A stretch of DNA of 64,000 bases from Capitulum mitella (lineage: Eukaryota; Arthropoda; Thecostraca; Pollicipedomorpha; Pollicipedidae): contig CP099839.1 in assembly GCA_030062745.1 (NCBI GenBank), positions 24,727,324 through 24,791,323 on the forward strand, written 5' to 3'. A model generated the notes under the pieces. It was given only the letters and a program-made list of their open reading frames with translations, ran no database searches and was not told the origin of the DNA. Made by a program: the position numbers and the translations under genes. Below are positions 23,601-33,591 of this stretch, in pieces (the first letter of the stretch is position 1; each line of letters begins with the position of its first letter).

Positions 23601-23935
23601 TCAGATCGCAACAACCACTATACGTGGTGCGGTAATACGCCATGCTGGAGCTGGTCTGTGTCCAAAACAACCCTGGGAGCTACGTGAGACAGCGACAGCG
23701 AAGGCCAGACGAGAGGGGCGTGCTCATAACAGAACAGAATTTGTCACCCTGCCCGTGACAAAACCTCCTCTTTCGCCTGGGTGAGCGCTCTCGCGTCAGC
23801 TGGCCTCCGCTTCCTGCACTCACCAACGGCGGAGAGAAGGATATTGTCCAGCAACAGCGAGGCGTACACCAGCGCGGTGACGACGGCGCGCGGCGGCGAG
23901 GCCTCGGCCTCGGCCTCCGGCTCGGCAGACGCCAT
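4535..23935 (-). CDS. VMAT: SLC18-family vesicular amine transporter (VMAT-like), 5' part of gene
   Basis: Proton-driven antiporter of the major facilitator superfamily that would load monoamines into synaptic vesicles. Four coding exons are seen: 23935-23824, 22788-22222, 14927-14844 and 4717-4535, all joined in phase 1 with GT/AG borders. Together they encode ~315 residues, from the N-terminus to about TM5-6. Family signatures: TM1 LLLDNILLSAVVPIIPAYL (matches VMAT LLLDNMLLTVVVPIIP, with its Asp-Asn pair), SKAFVQLLAN with the TM2-region lysine, ARAVHGVGSSCIAVAG, ADLYPNERERSRVMG and GVLIGYPFGG. Later exons must lie left of position 1. Oddities: the luminal loop after TM1 is long and rich in Ala, Glu and Pro, and the usual GPPFGG of antiporter motif C reads GYPFGG. 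VAChT or another SLC18 member cannot be excluded, but the residues favour VMAT. The ATG at 23935 gives an N-terminus of usual length; the frame stays open upstream, so a longer start is possible. Confidence 0.9.
4684..4860 (-). repeat. 70 bp tandem copies of the transporter exon 4 start
   Basis: The exon's first bases (plus strand TCGTTCGGGTACAAGTCAGC from 4684) recur as a diverged copy from 4754 and a weaker one from about 4825, spacing 70-71 bp. In the second copy the AG acceptor is lost. The intron next to the acceptor therefore derives from the exon-intron junction itself. Confidence 0.65.
4861..6084. repeat. Intron 3 of transporter, left end, with CT-rich microsatellite
   Basis: Non-coding. 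A CT/TCTCTC tract with short interruptions covers 5441-5620 and ends in ~50 bp of pure CT. It produces Ser-Leu and Arg-Glu open frames on both strands that are artefacts. Nothing else recognised. Confidence 0.75.
6085..6770. repeat. Tandem pair of ~341 bp repeats
   Basis: The segment beginning GTTGCACGCTCACATGGGTG (6148) recurs at 6489 as GTTGCACGTACAAATGGGTG, with similarity along most of the unit. A third partial copy lies at about 7230-7430 (ATCCCGTACACACCAGGCTG, CAGTTTTCAGCATTCCAGCG). Located in transporter intron 3; no protein recognised. Confidence 0.6.
6800..8175. repeat. Direct duplication plus long inverted arms (fold-back block)
   Basis: 6800-7215 and about 7620-8040 are diverged direct copies, both with GAGGCGCAMRCGCGCTGCACG and GCCACGTGGATCGCACGTGG. 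About 7433-7612 and 8013-8170 are inverted copies, both carrying GTGCCGACTCGGC and CAGGCTTCGAAGCGAT on opposite strands. The outer ends read AGTGGCACCAT / ATAGTGCCACT, suggesting a fold-back transposon with ~170 bp arms of unknown family. Confidence 0.55.
8176..10742. other. Transporter intron 3, nothing recognised
   Basis: AT-rich intronic DNA. No conserved coding, RNA gene or clear repeat boundary seen. A single B-box-like GGTTCAAGTCC at 10029 lacks a properly spaced A box. Confidence 0.5.
11458..12668 (+). mobile_element. TTAA-flanked non-autonomous element A3 (family A)
   Basis: 1211 bp with TTAA at 11454-11457 and 12669-12672, the CCCTATTCCCGGCAGGGGGG end and the reverse-complement end. 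It carries the best-preserved AGGTCA cluster of the window (12089-12121). Inserted into the family C element. Confidence 0.8.
13050..13208. mobile_element. Short hAT-like MITE
   Basis: Starts CAGGGGCGCAACCAGGATTT, a typical hAT terminus, and ends in a purine-rich run followed by CCGGGCCCCTTGGCTGTGCC, an imperfect inverted counterpart. Too short to code. The 8 bp target duplication was not clear. Confidence 0.4.
13796..14843. other. Transporter intron 3 right end, nothing recognised
   Basis: Contains two diverged copies of a ~190 bp segment (14150-14220 and 14375-14440 share CCGCCGTGCACCGGACT and AGCCCGATGG) in direct orientation. No coding evidence. Confidence 0.45.
14844..14927 (-). CDS. 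VMAT: Transporter exon 3 (TM3 region)
   Basis: Small 84-nt exon encoding FAVASGASSLLVARAVHGVG then SSCIAVA. It aligns with VMAT [28 protein letters not shown]. Acceptor GCCGGCAG, donor GTACTG, phase 1 on both sides. Confidence 0.88.
14928..17047. other. Transporter intron 2, proximal part, with GC-rich island
   Basis: A (GA)n tract lies at 14982-15003. At about 15560-15860 there is a CpG-dense GC-rich island with open frames on both strands (minus frame of 92 codons, Arg/Pro-rich); no family was recognised. The rest is AT-rich and featureless. Confidence 0.45.
17052..18216 (+). mobile_element. TTAA element B1 (family B)
   Basis: About 1165 bp. The left flank is TCAA (probably decayed TTAA) then CCTGCCCCCGAC and a G-run/C-run hairpin; the right end is CTGTCGGGCGCTGG before TTAA at 18217. 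It aligns along its length with B2 (TTTGTGTACCTTYTGCTT, GATCTTGATAGATGCAACAA), with more decay. No ORF. Confidence 0.65.
18501..19711 (+). mobile_element. TTAA element B2 (family B)
   Basis: 1211 bp between TTAA at 18497-18500 and 19712-19715. It starts CCCTCCCCCGACAGGGGGGG and ends GACAGTCGTGCACGGG. The interior has repeated AGGTCA half-sites around 18635-18672. Same orientation as B1, 284 bp away. Non-autonomous. Confidence 0.72.
19968..20040 (-). mobile_element. tRNA-derived SINE head
   Basis: On the minus strand, a tRNA-like sequence with A box TGGCTCAGTTGG and B box TGTTCGAGTCG at tRNA-like spacing. The anticodon arm and acceptor stem do not pair well, so this is a SINE promoter rather than a tRNA gene. 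The body probably continues leftward to about 19830; tail and target duplication were not identified. Confidence 0.55.
20041..22221. other. Transporter intron 2, distal part
   Basis: Moderately GC-rich DNA with short open frames (for example 20552-20794) that match nothing I know. A TA/TATG microsatellite spans 21112-21172. No gene supported. Confidence 0.45.
22222..22788 (-). CDS. VMAT: Transporter exon 2 (end of TM1, luminal loop 1, TM2)
   Basis: Begins TT after CTTCAG, completing the Val codon and giving VPIIPAYLAESS. The middle ~130 residues form a low-complexity luminal loop with Ala/Pro/Glu runs; an NLS sequon (FSNLSRG) may be N-glycosylated. The exon ends with EEDNRIGVLLSSKAFVQLL and GVGVLTFSAF, the conserved TM2 block. 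The donor is GTGAGT in phase 1. The first codons and the acceptor are repeated in the intron with a 70 bp period (see the repeat entry). Confidence 0.9.
22757..22935 (-). repeat. 70 bp tandem copies of the transporter exon 2 acceptor
   Basis: The junction CTTCAG|TTCCGATCATCC (exon start 22788) is repeated as CTTCAG|TTCCGATGGTCC at 22858 and, without the AG, at 22928: exact 70 bp steps. The whole unit is similar (shared GTCA, AGTCT, ATGRCG, ACTT blocks). The second acceptor looks usable but would shift the reading frame. Confidence 0.75.
23824..23935 (-). CDS. VMAT: Transporter exon 1 (N-terminus and most of TM1)
   Basis: Encodes MASAEPEAEAEASPPRAVVT followed by a hydrophobic stretch ending LLLDNILLSAV. 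The donor is a strong GTGAGT in phase 1. The short acidic/Ala-rich cytosolic tail followed directly by TM1 fits the family. A possible upstream acceptor (CCGCAG at about 23980) would make this the second exon of the transcript. Confidence 0.88.
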
Positions 23936-23979
23936 GACCCGCCGGCCGGCCGCCTTCGCGTCCGAGTGAAGTGCTCCGG

Positions 23980-25062
23980 CTGCGGGGCCGGCACTTACAC
24001 CTATCTCGGCGCGGCCAGCGCCTGGCCATCGGGCGCGGCGCCGCCCACGCCGCCCGCCGCTCGTTATCGGGCCGCACAGGCGGCGGCGGCGCCGGCCGCA
24101 GCATCCGTCTTGTTTGGCCCGCGGCGCACCGCCGCCGGCTATCTCCGGCCGACAAGCCGCGTCGCCGGCGCCCACCGAGGCGGCAGGCAGCCTCCAGCGC
24201 GGCGCTGCGGCGACCACCGGCACTCACGGCAGCTCGAAAAACACAGCCGGCTTCGGACCGCGATGAACCAGACGGCAATCACGTGGCAGATTGAGTGCAG
24301 CCACGCGTCGGTCGCGAGCCTTGCAAGTCGGCCGGGCCTTTGCGGATGAGTGACTGATGATGTCTCTTGGGACCCTGGCGAAGATCTATCCAGCGCGCCT
24401 GCCGAATTGGCTGAAGATTGATTTGCGGTTCTGCTCGTCGGGTATTAACCCTCGCCAGTATCTGCCAATATCAAAGCTCCCCCGCAAGGCCCTCGGCAGT
24501 GCGGGAGAGATGCGCCCCTCCCCCGACCCTGATCTATTTCTAAACCTGTCGTGACGGAACGACAAAAAAGAAAATGAGTAGCTTATTTCTTTGTTTGCTT
24601 GCTACACAGTAATATGCCGTTTGACCATTTGAAATTACGCTGTGACCCTACAGGCGACCTCAAAGGAGGGCATGCCAGTGGATTCTGGTTTTCGCTGGAT
24701 CTTATGGAGCGTAAGTAAACTGGAAGCACTAGAACGTAACCTAGTACTTCTGAGGGACCCAAAACGACTTCTGTAGTGAACAAGGACTCAGATGTATTGT
24801 TGCTACGTAAATCAGTGTTTCCAGTCGCATCACAGTCCCTCGTAGGCCAGTAAAAAATCGAAAAAAGTTCAGTAGCTTGAATCCATTACTTTGACTTAAG
24901 ATGAGATTAGTGACTACAGTGCGTAGATCGACAGCATGGTTGACACCCATGCTTAAGATTTAGTAGGACTGAGTGACGTAATAAGCGTTAAATGTTTGTT
25001 ATCCAACCACGAAGATCGCCGTAACGTTATCTCACAATGGCACGCGCTCGAGAAAAAGTCAT
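23980..25062. other. 5' flank of transporter gene, GC-rich then AT-rich
   Basis: 23980-24350 is extremely GC/CpG-rich, with open frames on both strands, as expected of a 5' UTR/promoter. Beyond it the DNA is ordinary AT-rich. No TATA box was assigned with confidence. Confidence 0.45.
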
Positions 25063-25075
25063 AGGTCAGTGACCT
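25063..25075. promoter_or_regulatory. Perfect IR-1 nuclear-receptor palindrome
   Basis: AGGTCA-G-TGACCT, extending to the 17-nt palindrome ATAGGTCAGTGACCTAT. This is the consensus inverted repeat with 1-bp spacer bound by EcR/USP-type heterodimers. It lies ~1.1 kb upstream of the transporter ATG. Function is inferred from sequence only. Confidence 0.45.
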
Positions 25076-25968
25076 ATCATAACATTTCCCTTAAATTCTC
25101 CGAGAGTATGCAAAAAAGTCCAGAACTCAGCTATGCAAAATTTCAGGGCGATCGGAGCTGTCGTTAGTGGCAGCCTGCGGAAAAAAAAACAGGGTGTTTG
25201 CACCACCGCACCAACTCCATCGCACTGGCAAAGGTTAAGGAACTTCTTTAAAAACGCAAGAGAAATAGTCGTTCGAAGGCACTGGCTCACTTTGAAGCCT
25301 TCGCTGTTTTTGTCCCTTCGGCGTTACAGAGCATGCTCGGCTGGTATCCGAGTGAGGCGAAAAAAACAAGCCGATGTTCAAAGAAACCACTTCACAGCGA
25401 ACAACAGGCACCTGCCGGGCTACTTTAAAGTGGTCCACCAAATTCGGATCCCCATGTTTCAGTCTCCTTTCGTCTACCATCGTAAGCATGGTCAAGGAAT
25501 CACGTTTTATTTTCCTCCAGTTTCCAACGTTGAAACGAACTCGGGTATGGGGCCGAGGCCACTTCACCTTTCTTCAGTGAATATTGTCAAATGAACCTTG
25601 AAAAGGGACCGGTGTCCCTTCACTGTTATTCAGCCTAGCATCATGGCTATGGCACAGCATATAAAGGATAATTTCACACTCTGCCGGTTGCCCTCATATC
25701 TTCTTCAGAGTTCATACGGTCATAATACAACATAACATTTTCACATTCTGCCAGAATGTGAAAAGGCTGAGTTCATGACTGCCGTGACCATCTGTATCTA
25801 GCAACACAAAATCCCGCCGAAAGAACGGGAAAATAGCTCCATACATGTAACGTGCACGCGGGCAATGGGTTCAAGGTCTGCTGCGTGTTGAGATCAAAAT
25901 ACTACAAGCCTTCCCACTGGATCAAAGGGACTGCAAGACGCCCGCTGGACTGGAATGATCAAAATACC
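25076..25968. other. Intergenic DNA, one unassigned open frame
   Basis: A plus-strand frame of 153 codons (25133-25594) is basic and matches no family I recognise. Base and codon use resemble non-coding DNA. Confidence 0.35.
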
Positions 25969-26124
25969 AATAGACAAAGACAAGATTCTAAGGATTATAA
26001 AACGTCTAATGGGATGAAAAAATCGCAAGAACTGGAATATAAGGACAATAGACGAAGACAGGATTCTAAGGATTATAAAACGTCTAATGAGATGAAAAGA
26101 TCGCAAGAACTGGAATATAAGGAC
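25969..26124 (+). repeat. Two tandem 78 bp units, open in frame
   Basis: Units start at 25969 and 26047 and encode 26 residues each (QDSKDYKTSN and QELEYKD in both) inside a 127-codon frame at 25852-26235. They differ at only four sites, all A/G transitions. A recent duplication; no known protein. Confidence 0.6.
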
Positions 26125-26384
26125 CATAAGGCGCCCAACGGGAGCAGGAGGGCAACCGGCCAAAAATTTCGGCGGGTGGGGTCCTCGCCCAGCTGGCTAC
26201 CTCACTTCCTGCGGGACTCCGAACAAAAATCTTAACATAACATTTTACAGGAGGCTCGCAGCAGGGGCACAGCAAGCCCAAAATTTCGGACGGCGAGCTG
26301 TTCCCATTTTATGAGTGTGTGTGTGTACGTATATATACACACACGTGCACACACACGCACACATGCACACATATATACATGTAC

Positions 26385-26431
<47 letters not shown>

Positions 26432-29400
26432 TGAAATCCTGCACCTCGCCACATTGCATGGTTTTCAAACAAAAGGAAAGTTATATTGTACCTTGTCGAA
26501 ATATAAGCGCTTTTTATCCGTGCAATACCGTAAAAAACGACCTGATACTTGTAAAAATACAAATACAACGAGCTTTAGCCCAAATTCTGTGCTTCTCCAG
26601 TTTGCCAGATTGGCTTCTGGAGCCACATTTGCTATACCCCCTAATAAAAATGGCGTGGCAGAGTCTCTGCCTTTTAACATGCCTTGCAAAAAGTTCACCA
26701 CCAACGGCAGCATCGCGCATAAGGACCAATCTGCCTTTTCGTTTTAACATGCGCTGTAAAAAGTCCACCATCAGTGGCGGCGCCACATATTCAGGACAGC
26801 GGGAGAAAGCAACATGTTGAAGTCTTTTCTTTCCATCGGGATAAAGTTAATTTTCCCGAGTTAGGGATGGAAACAGTTTCGGCACCGTCGCCACTGCCCA
26901 CCACGGATGGCGACGGCCAAGTCTCTGCGCCGTACCCTTTCCAGGAAGGTCCGACTCCGAACCACAGAAGGTCTTAGAGTTCATGGTTCTTAATCTCGAT
27001 AATATTGGAAAACGATATTCCCACATTACCATATTACCCTAACGCTCAGTTCAGCACACCGTTGCTTCAAATTTACGTTGTATATTGCCAATTACGATCA
27101 TTCTTGTCCCGTTCATGTGCTTCTGAAACCGTTGGCAAATAACTGTCAAACTTGGTGCATTTACCAGGCCTATGGCGTCATCCATGATCTTGAGGTCAAC
27201 GCATGGTGGGACACTTGGAGTCTTTGGGTGCCTGGCTATCGATTAACCCGGCACCGCCTAGTTTGTTTTTGTACCTGCGATCGCCTGGGGGTGTCAAAGG
27301 CACCCCCTGCTATCTCAGGATCTCACCGTCGAATCTGAACCGGTCTACCAGCAGTCGATAGCCCTGAGCCTTGCGATTCAGAAAATACTATGTTAGCCCT
27401 GGTCACATGATTGGTGACGTCACGGGTGACGTAAAACGCATATGACGTCGGAAAAACCAACATTGATTCGTACATCATATCATCGAGCCTTTAGCCGTGT
27501 ATCAAACGAAGAGTCATGATCTTCTGCATCAGGAACATGTCAAAATGTTTAAAAATGTCCGTTCTAGGTAAAACTAGGTCAGGTGAAATACTGGTGTTAC
27601 TTTACATGCTAAAGATTGATATTAACTCGCAGTTATTTGAACGGTTCAGAAGTTATTTACGAAAAACCGAAGGGAGGCCCTATTTAACATCCCCGGGCGG
27701 CGCTGGGTTCACGTTTGAGTAATAAAAACCGAACCAGACAGTGAATACACAGCAATGGCCACAAGGAATCTCCATTAAAGCAAACATACAGTCTGCAACA
27801 GTTCCAGCTAGTCGTCTCGCTTGGCTAGTCTGCAGCTGCTGTGGCCGATATCCGGTCGATTTCACGATTCTGAATGTGCGTCCCATAGGCGCACCCGGGG
27901 GGGGAGGGGAGGGGCTTGGGAGCTGGAGTCCATTATATATATATATAAATATATATAAATAAATAAATATATATATATATATATATATATTTATTTATAT
28001 TTATATATCCGGCATTGACGTGATCACGCAGAAACCTGATGGACTTTATTTGCGGAGGGTGTCGCGTTTTGATCTCCACTTTTGTCTTGTGCTGCGCTCT
28101 GTTGTTTACACGGGCATTTAAGTGTGTGACGAATAGCTCTACTTGTCTGCGCGGCTGGGTCCATCGGTCGCCGATGCCAGTTGATGCTGATGTTGCTGCG
28201 ATGCCAGCGAACGCTGGAACAGCGTGGCGCCATGGCATGCTGGCTACGATCATTACTGCAGCTTCGGAAGCACTGCGGCGAACTCCACACCCTGGCCCGG
28301 AAAATGTGTGAAAACGACTGAACTGATGAGTCTCAAATACTTCAGTGAAGTCCTACGGAAGATCCAAACAGAAGTAGGAAATCAACAGCATAGCTGTGGA
28401 CTGCAGTTTCGTCCGCTGAGTGGCTAGCCGCAACGCTTTGCTTAAGAATCAGATAAATAATCGGCCTACGAGCAGGGCAGACCCGCAGCATCGTCAGCGA
28501 AATTACACTCTGAGAGCACTGGTGTGTAATGGCATTCTGAGTGTTTTGATGTGAACCAAGGCATGTACGGTCTCAAAAGTATCGCAGCATCCAAACCTGG
28601 CCGTTGACAGGTGACAGTGCAAACAGTCGGTGGGTCATTTGGAAGCTCACCGTACAATTTGCACCAGCATTGGTCTTGACTGGGCGCCAAGACTCAGGGC
28701 TCGAACTATGTACGGGAGGGCGGGGACGTGAAGCACAGGCTGTCGGAGAAAACTGGGGAAATAGGGCTTTCGGCAGATGTTGGAAGGAGTTGGCAGATGA
28801 TTTCAAACCGGCGAATCCGACGTCACTACCTACTTCAGGGCAGGACTAGTAATGAAACTGCTAGGACATCCACCACGTGGACGTAGCATCCTGTCTCGTT
28901 GACGAACTTTAAAAATTGTCTATAGGTGGCAAAAAATGCGAGCGGCAATTTATGTTTTCCATGCGGTCAATGGGGATTTACAGCAGAAGTAGCTAAACGA
29001 GATGGAAAACCACTGGTATTTGGAAAACCACGGATCACGTTGCTAGCACTGACCCGTGGCGAAAAAAACGCCATCTAGCACATGTTCATGGTTTATAGTT
29101 CATAGTTCATAGGTCTGTGCTAAACGTTACGCATTGAGGTAAAAACGTCCTGATATCACTCATTATTCTGCATATGATTTGATATGATTGCTCACAAAAG
29201 CAGGCATTACTTTCCTGAGCAAGTTTTCCGGTTTTCAAGTGTACAAAGTGAGGCGGCATGCGTAAAGTTTGCCTCCAAATTTACAAGGGGTAGATGATCT
29301 GTTCAGTAAATTAGCTCAGTTCTCTATTTCTGGGCCTAATGCATACTTCTTGCGGACCCCGCGAACACTGCTTACCGCAGTGCTTGGACATAAGTTGAAG

Positions 29401-29564
29401 TTTAGAACATGGACAGTTTTACTGGAATTTGTCATGATTGCCACTGACACAAAGTGTCCATAGCAGTCGATGTGCTCTAAACCTCAATAATGAATTGACG
29501 TTGATCATCGAACCCTTGAAGAAGTCGGCCCAGAAAGAGCCTGCTCGGAAGCTAGCGTTACAAG
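26125..29564. other. Repeat-rich intergenic DNA
   Basis: Holds a GT/TATA microsatellite (26314-26431), a ~75 bp tandem pair near 26660-26770 and a TA microsatellite (27934-28008). A possible solitary TTAA-element end lies at 27243-27320 (TTAACCCGGCACC followed by a GGGGGTG/CACCCCC hairpin). No gene recognised. Confidence 0.45.
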
Positions 29565-31786
29565 ATGAACTGCGCACAAAACTCCATGAATGAGCGCAAG
29601 GGACACTGTCCTTATTCTTGTGCTTCGTCGTATTCTGTTTATCCTGACCCTTGCTTTTGGTCCTTTCCAGAGCCTCATCAGCCAACGAATGCGACGTTTC
29701 CAGAAACCAACGGCCGAAGGTTTCGCTGTCAGTGGTACAAAGAATACCCATTCTTGAGTTACGACGTTGAAGGTGATCATGTGGCATGTCACACATGCCG
29801 CCGAGCGCCGCGTTCATCCGAGGCTTTGGCGACTGGAAGAAGGGTCCTGAAAAAATTCGAGGCACACTCCAAGTCTGCGTATTACCAGGAACCCACAGAG
29901 AAGCTTCATTTGTCATCAGCGCCGCCCGTTGACAAGGTTCTCGCCCAAGCCACGGAAATGGAACAGCACAAGAACAGAGAAGTGCTCTCGGAAATCGTCT
30001 GCGTCCTCAGAGGCTTGGGGCGATCTGGATCAGTCCTACGCGGCCACGACAATGACGGTGGGAACTTGATGACCATGCTAGACGAAAGAAGCATGACAAG
30101 CCCCGAGATGAAATCGTGGCTGCAGAAAAGGAGCAATTTCTTGTCTCACGAATGCCAAGACGAGCTTATCAGAATCATGGCCTGGATGGTTCTTCGCAAA
30201 AATTTAGAAGAAGCTAGACGCAGCATGTTCTATGGAGTGATCGCAGATGGGACGACAGATCTGGCTTGCAAAGAGCAATTCAGCGCATGTGTCAGATACG
30301 TGATGGAAAAGCTGATCGTGGAAGTAGCCTGCCTTGGCCTGTATGAGGTGCCTGGCTCGATGGCTGCGGCTCTGTACGAAGCCTTAAAGGACGCCCTGTG
30401 GCGCACCATGTACGGAATGGACAAGAGGGCATTGTTTTGATGGAGCATCGAACATGTCGGGAAAAGTGTGCGGAATGCAGGCCAGACTGATCGAAGATCA
30501 GCCCCGCTCAATATTCGTGCACTGCGCAAGTCACTCGCTCGACCTGGCCCTCGTGGAAGAGGCCAAAGAGGTGTCCCAGGTTTCTGATGTTCTGAACACC
30601 GTTCGGGATGTGATGGGAGTACTCGAGACCACGAAAAGGAAGCAGCTGTTTGAGGACCATCTTCTCGAACTGCGCCTGCAACACGACGAAGACGACGCGG
30701 GACCGCAACGTGCCACAGCGCACAAGCTCATATTCCTCTGTCCCACCAGGTGGACAGTGAGACGCCTGCCTGGCGATCAGACGATTCCTTGAGGAATATG
30801 ACACAATTCTTCTGATACTGGAAGATATAGAAGCAGACAAGTCCGCGTCGCCGGATGTCCGTCGCAGAGTGCGAGACTGTCTCTTTTATCTCCGGTGCTT
30901 TGAGACCGTGCCATCTCTGATGATGTGTGAGCGGATGTTCGGCCCATGTGAGCTTTTTGCAAAGGCACTGCAGCGCCCTGGGGTCAACTGCTGAGATGTC
31001 CGTAAGGGGCTACGATTCTGCTCAGCACGCTAGAAAGTCTGCGCGAGTTCGGCTTTGAAGAGCTGTGGGAACAATGCCACAACAAGATCCGGACGCTTGG
31101 CAGCCCCATCGACCCACCAAAGGATCCATGTCCAGCTCGCCCCCCTAAACGACTGGAGCACCATGAAAATGCAGCAGCGCCAACGGTCTTCACCACCGAA
31201 GACTTGCTGAGATGCTGCTTCTTCGAAGCGATGGACCTGGTAACAAATGAAGTCAGGTGGCGGTTCAAGCAGCCTGGTCTGGAACGTCTGGAGCACCTAG
31301 AGGACCTGCTGCTAGGGAGACAAGTGGACGTCAGCGCTAACAATGTCAGGAAAGTTCTTGCGTCATCGCAAACTAACGCCAACCAGGATGGCTCAGGAGA
31401 CATCGACCTTGATGCTCTGGCCATGCAGTTGACCTCCATACGCCGATGTGCCACAGTGCCGAAGCCAGCTAACTCGATCAACCAGGTTGTGGACGTCATC
31501 ATGAGCCAGGGCCGCTTGTGCCAAAAGATGCTATCGGAGGTGCTGCGCCTGGCAGCGCTGATCATGGCCGTTCCCATGAACTGGTGCATCGGCGGAACAC
31601 TCGTTCAGCGCCTTGTACCGGATCAAGACGCCGTTGCGATCCATGATGAGTCAGGAGAGGCTATCAAGTCTGGTCGTCCTCGCCATGCACGGCGATCGCG
31701 CAAGAAGGCTGGATCCCAAGGTCATCCTGCGTGAGTTTGTGGCAAATCGTCCTGTGAAAAGGTTGACGGTGTTCGGAGGAGTTTGA
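29565..31786 (+). mobile_element. Broken hAT transposase with TTF-type zinc finger (ZMYM1-like group)
   Basis: In order: a TTF-type zinc-finger region (RRFRCQWYKEYPFLSYDVEG then CHTCRRA); the hAT catalytic block around FYGVIADGTTDLACKEQFSA; NMSGKVCGMQARLIEDQP with HCASHSLDLAL; LCPTRWTVR; and the C-terminal dimerisation block (ASAEHSFSAL, MSQERLSSLVVLAMHGDRAR) to TGA at 31784. The reading frame changes at least four times (near 30437, 30770, 31000 and 31590), so it cannot make a full transposase. Codon content is moderately GC-rich and decay is limited, implying a not very old insertion. Terminal repeats and target duplication were not identified with confidence. Confidence 0.85.
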
Positions 31787-32535
31787 TTTGACTAGAGCTG
31801 CTGTCTCTGGTGCTGCTGTTCGACTGTCGAGGTTTCGTGTTGCTTAAAAAACAAGCTTATAATTGTGTGTTGGGAGGGGGGTAATTGTTCCCACAGGCTG
31901 GCTTGTATTGGCATAGTACTCTGATCATTTCAGAATGGTATGCATAGTGGGATTGGATATTAAATCGGATATTTTCGGGATAATATTTCGGGATTGGACG
32001 GAGGACAAACGGTTCGCGGATCCATTCGGCTAAACCTAAAGTACCCGTTAACTCTGATTTCTCCTCGGATTTGGGTCACTTTGTTTTGGGTCCAGACCAG
32101 ACATGACGCAAAATAGATGTGATGAATTTGCGGTGATGATGATCAACAAACCATTAGAATCCCCAATGCCCTCCAACACAGTATTTTTGGCTTGCAAAGA
32201 GGTCTCAGTTTACCACACGCTTTACAAATAGAACAAACGTCCGCAGACATATCGCTTCCTTTGACAGACGAGGTTTGGTCTGGCGCGTCAAGAGCGCAAA
32301 ACGTGCCGTTAAACAGTAATGTTAATCGCGTTTTTCATCCAATTCCTTATCATTTGCGCCGACACTTCATCTGGTTTTATCTGCTGGAGGGACTGGTACT
32401 GCAGTCTGAAAGCAAACGTTTCAAATGCCTTTACCGGGATCGCATGCATGTAGGACACTACGCAAATGCTTAGACAAAAAAGACTTCAAAGAGGTATCTT
32501 CAACGGTCAAGACGTTCAGTCAAGGTGGTTGAAGT
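31787..32535. other. Intergenic, nothing recognised
   Basis: No coding or RNA signal. May include the 3' untranslated end of the hAT element, which has no visible terminus here. Confidence 0.4.
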
Positions 32536-32891
32536 CAGTGGCGTAGCCCGGATTTTTTTGGCGGTGGGGTTCCAGAAAGAGGGGGTCCCAACACAAAGGG
32601 CCCTTGAAAATTACGGGGACCTCCATGGCTGGAACATTAGGGTTACGTGGAACTTGTTTTTCAGTGTCATAAAGAATGAGTGTGCCCGACACCAGTAAAA
32701 CATATGGGAATTCCATGTGTATGACTCCTGGTCCGCGCTGCGCGAGGAATTCGAACTGTCTCCTATTTTATTCTGTATCCTATTATATTACCGGTGAATC
32801 CCGCATCTCACAGACTGAAAACTGCAGAGGCGATTTATACGCTCAGCGCTATTCAAGTTACTTGCGTTCTTCGGCGCTACGACTAAATTTG

Positions 32892-32960
<69 letters not shown>

Positions 32961-33591
32961 AAAAAGTGCATAGGAACTGTCATCGATTGGTAAATGCGAA
33001 TAATAATGTCAATGTAAGAACTGTGAATAAGTAACAACCAGGGCAAAATTTTGTTGTGCTTAGTTTACCAAATTTTGCCGATGCATCGGTTTGATCTGGC
33101 TTTTCACGGAGAAAAAAAAGAAATATCATGGGCATCTTGAAAAAAACCCTCTTTTTGCATGTTCCCAGCCCGTGACGTTCCACACCTAACCCCGATTTGT
33201 GGTGCGACCTGCTGACTCCCCGCGCTGTGGTGATAACTAGTGGAGTAGCAGGACACATGGGCGGCACAGCGCACCGGCATTACTGTGACATTCATGGTGT
33301 GGTTGAAATGTTCCACGGCATGTAGCTGGAGAGTGTGGCAGGCGTGCTATTACCCTGTTCAAGCTTCGAGGACTTGTTTCGTGACTGCGGCTGCAGTCAG
33401 ACACAAGTTCCCTCCTCTCATCGAAAAATTTCTGTTGCGCGCATCCATAACTGCACCTGACTAAAGAAATGTTCAGAATACATTGTTATGTATTTGTGTT
33501 ATTGGTTGTGAATTTGGTTACCTCAAAACTGAGAATTTCTTACCCTGGGATGATAAGACCCCTAGAGTCCTTGGCTTTGGCTACGTCACTG
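32536..33591. mobile_element. Possible non-autonomous hAT element
   Basis: Begins CAGTGGCGTAGCCCGGATTT, a classic hAT terminus, and 1.06 kb on there is GGCTACGTCACTG, its inverse with one C-to-T change. The flanking 8-mers do not match, so the pairing is uncertain. A pure (TA)n tract lies at 32893-32951 inside it. Confidence 0.35.
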
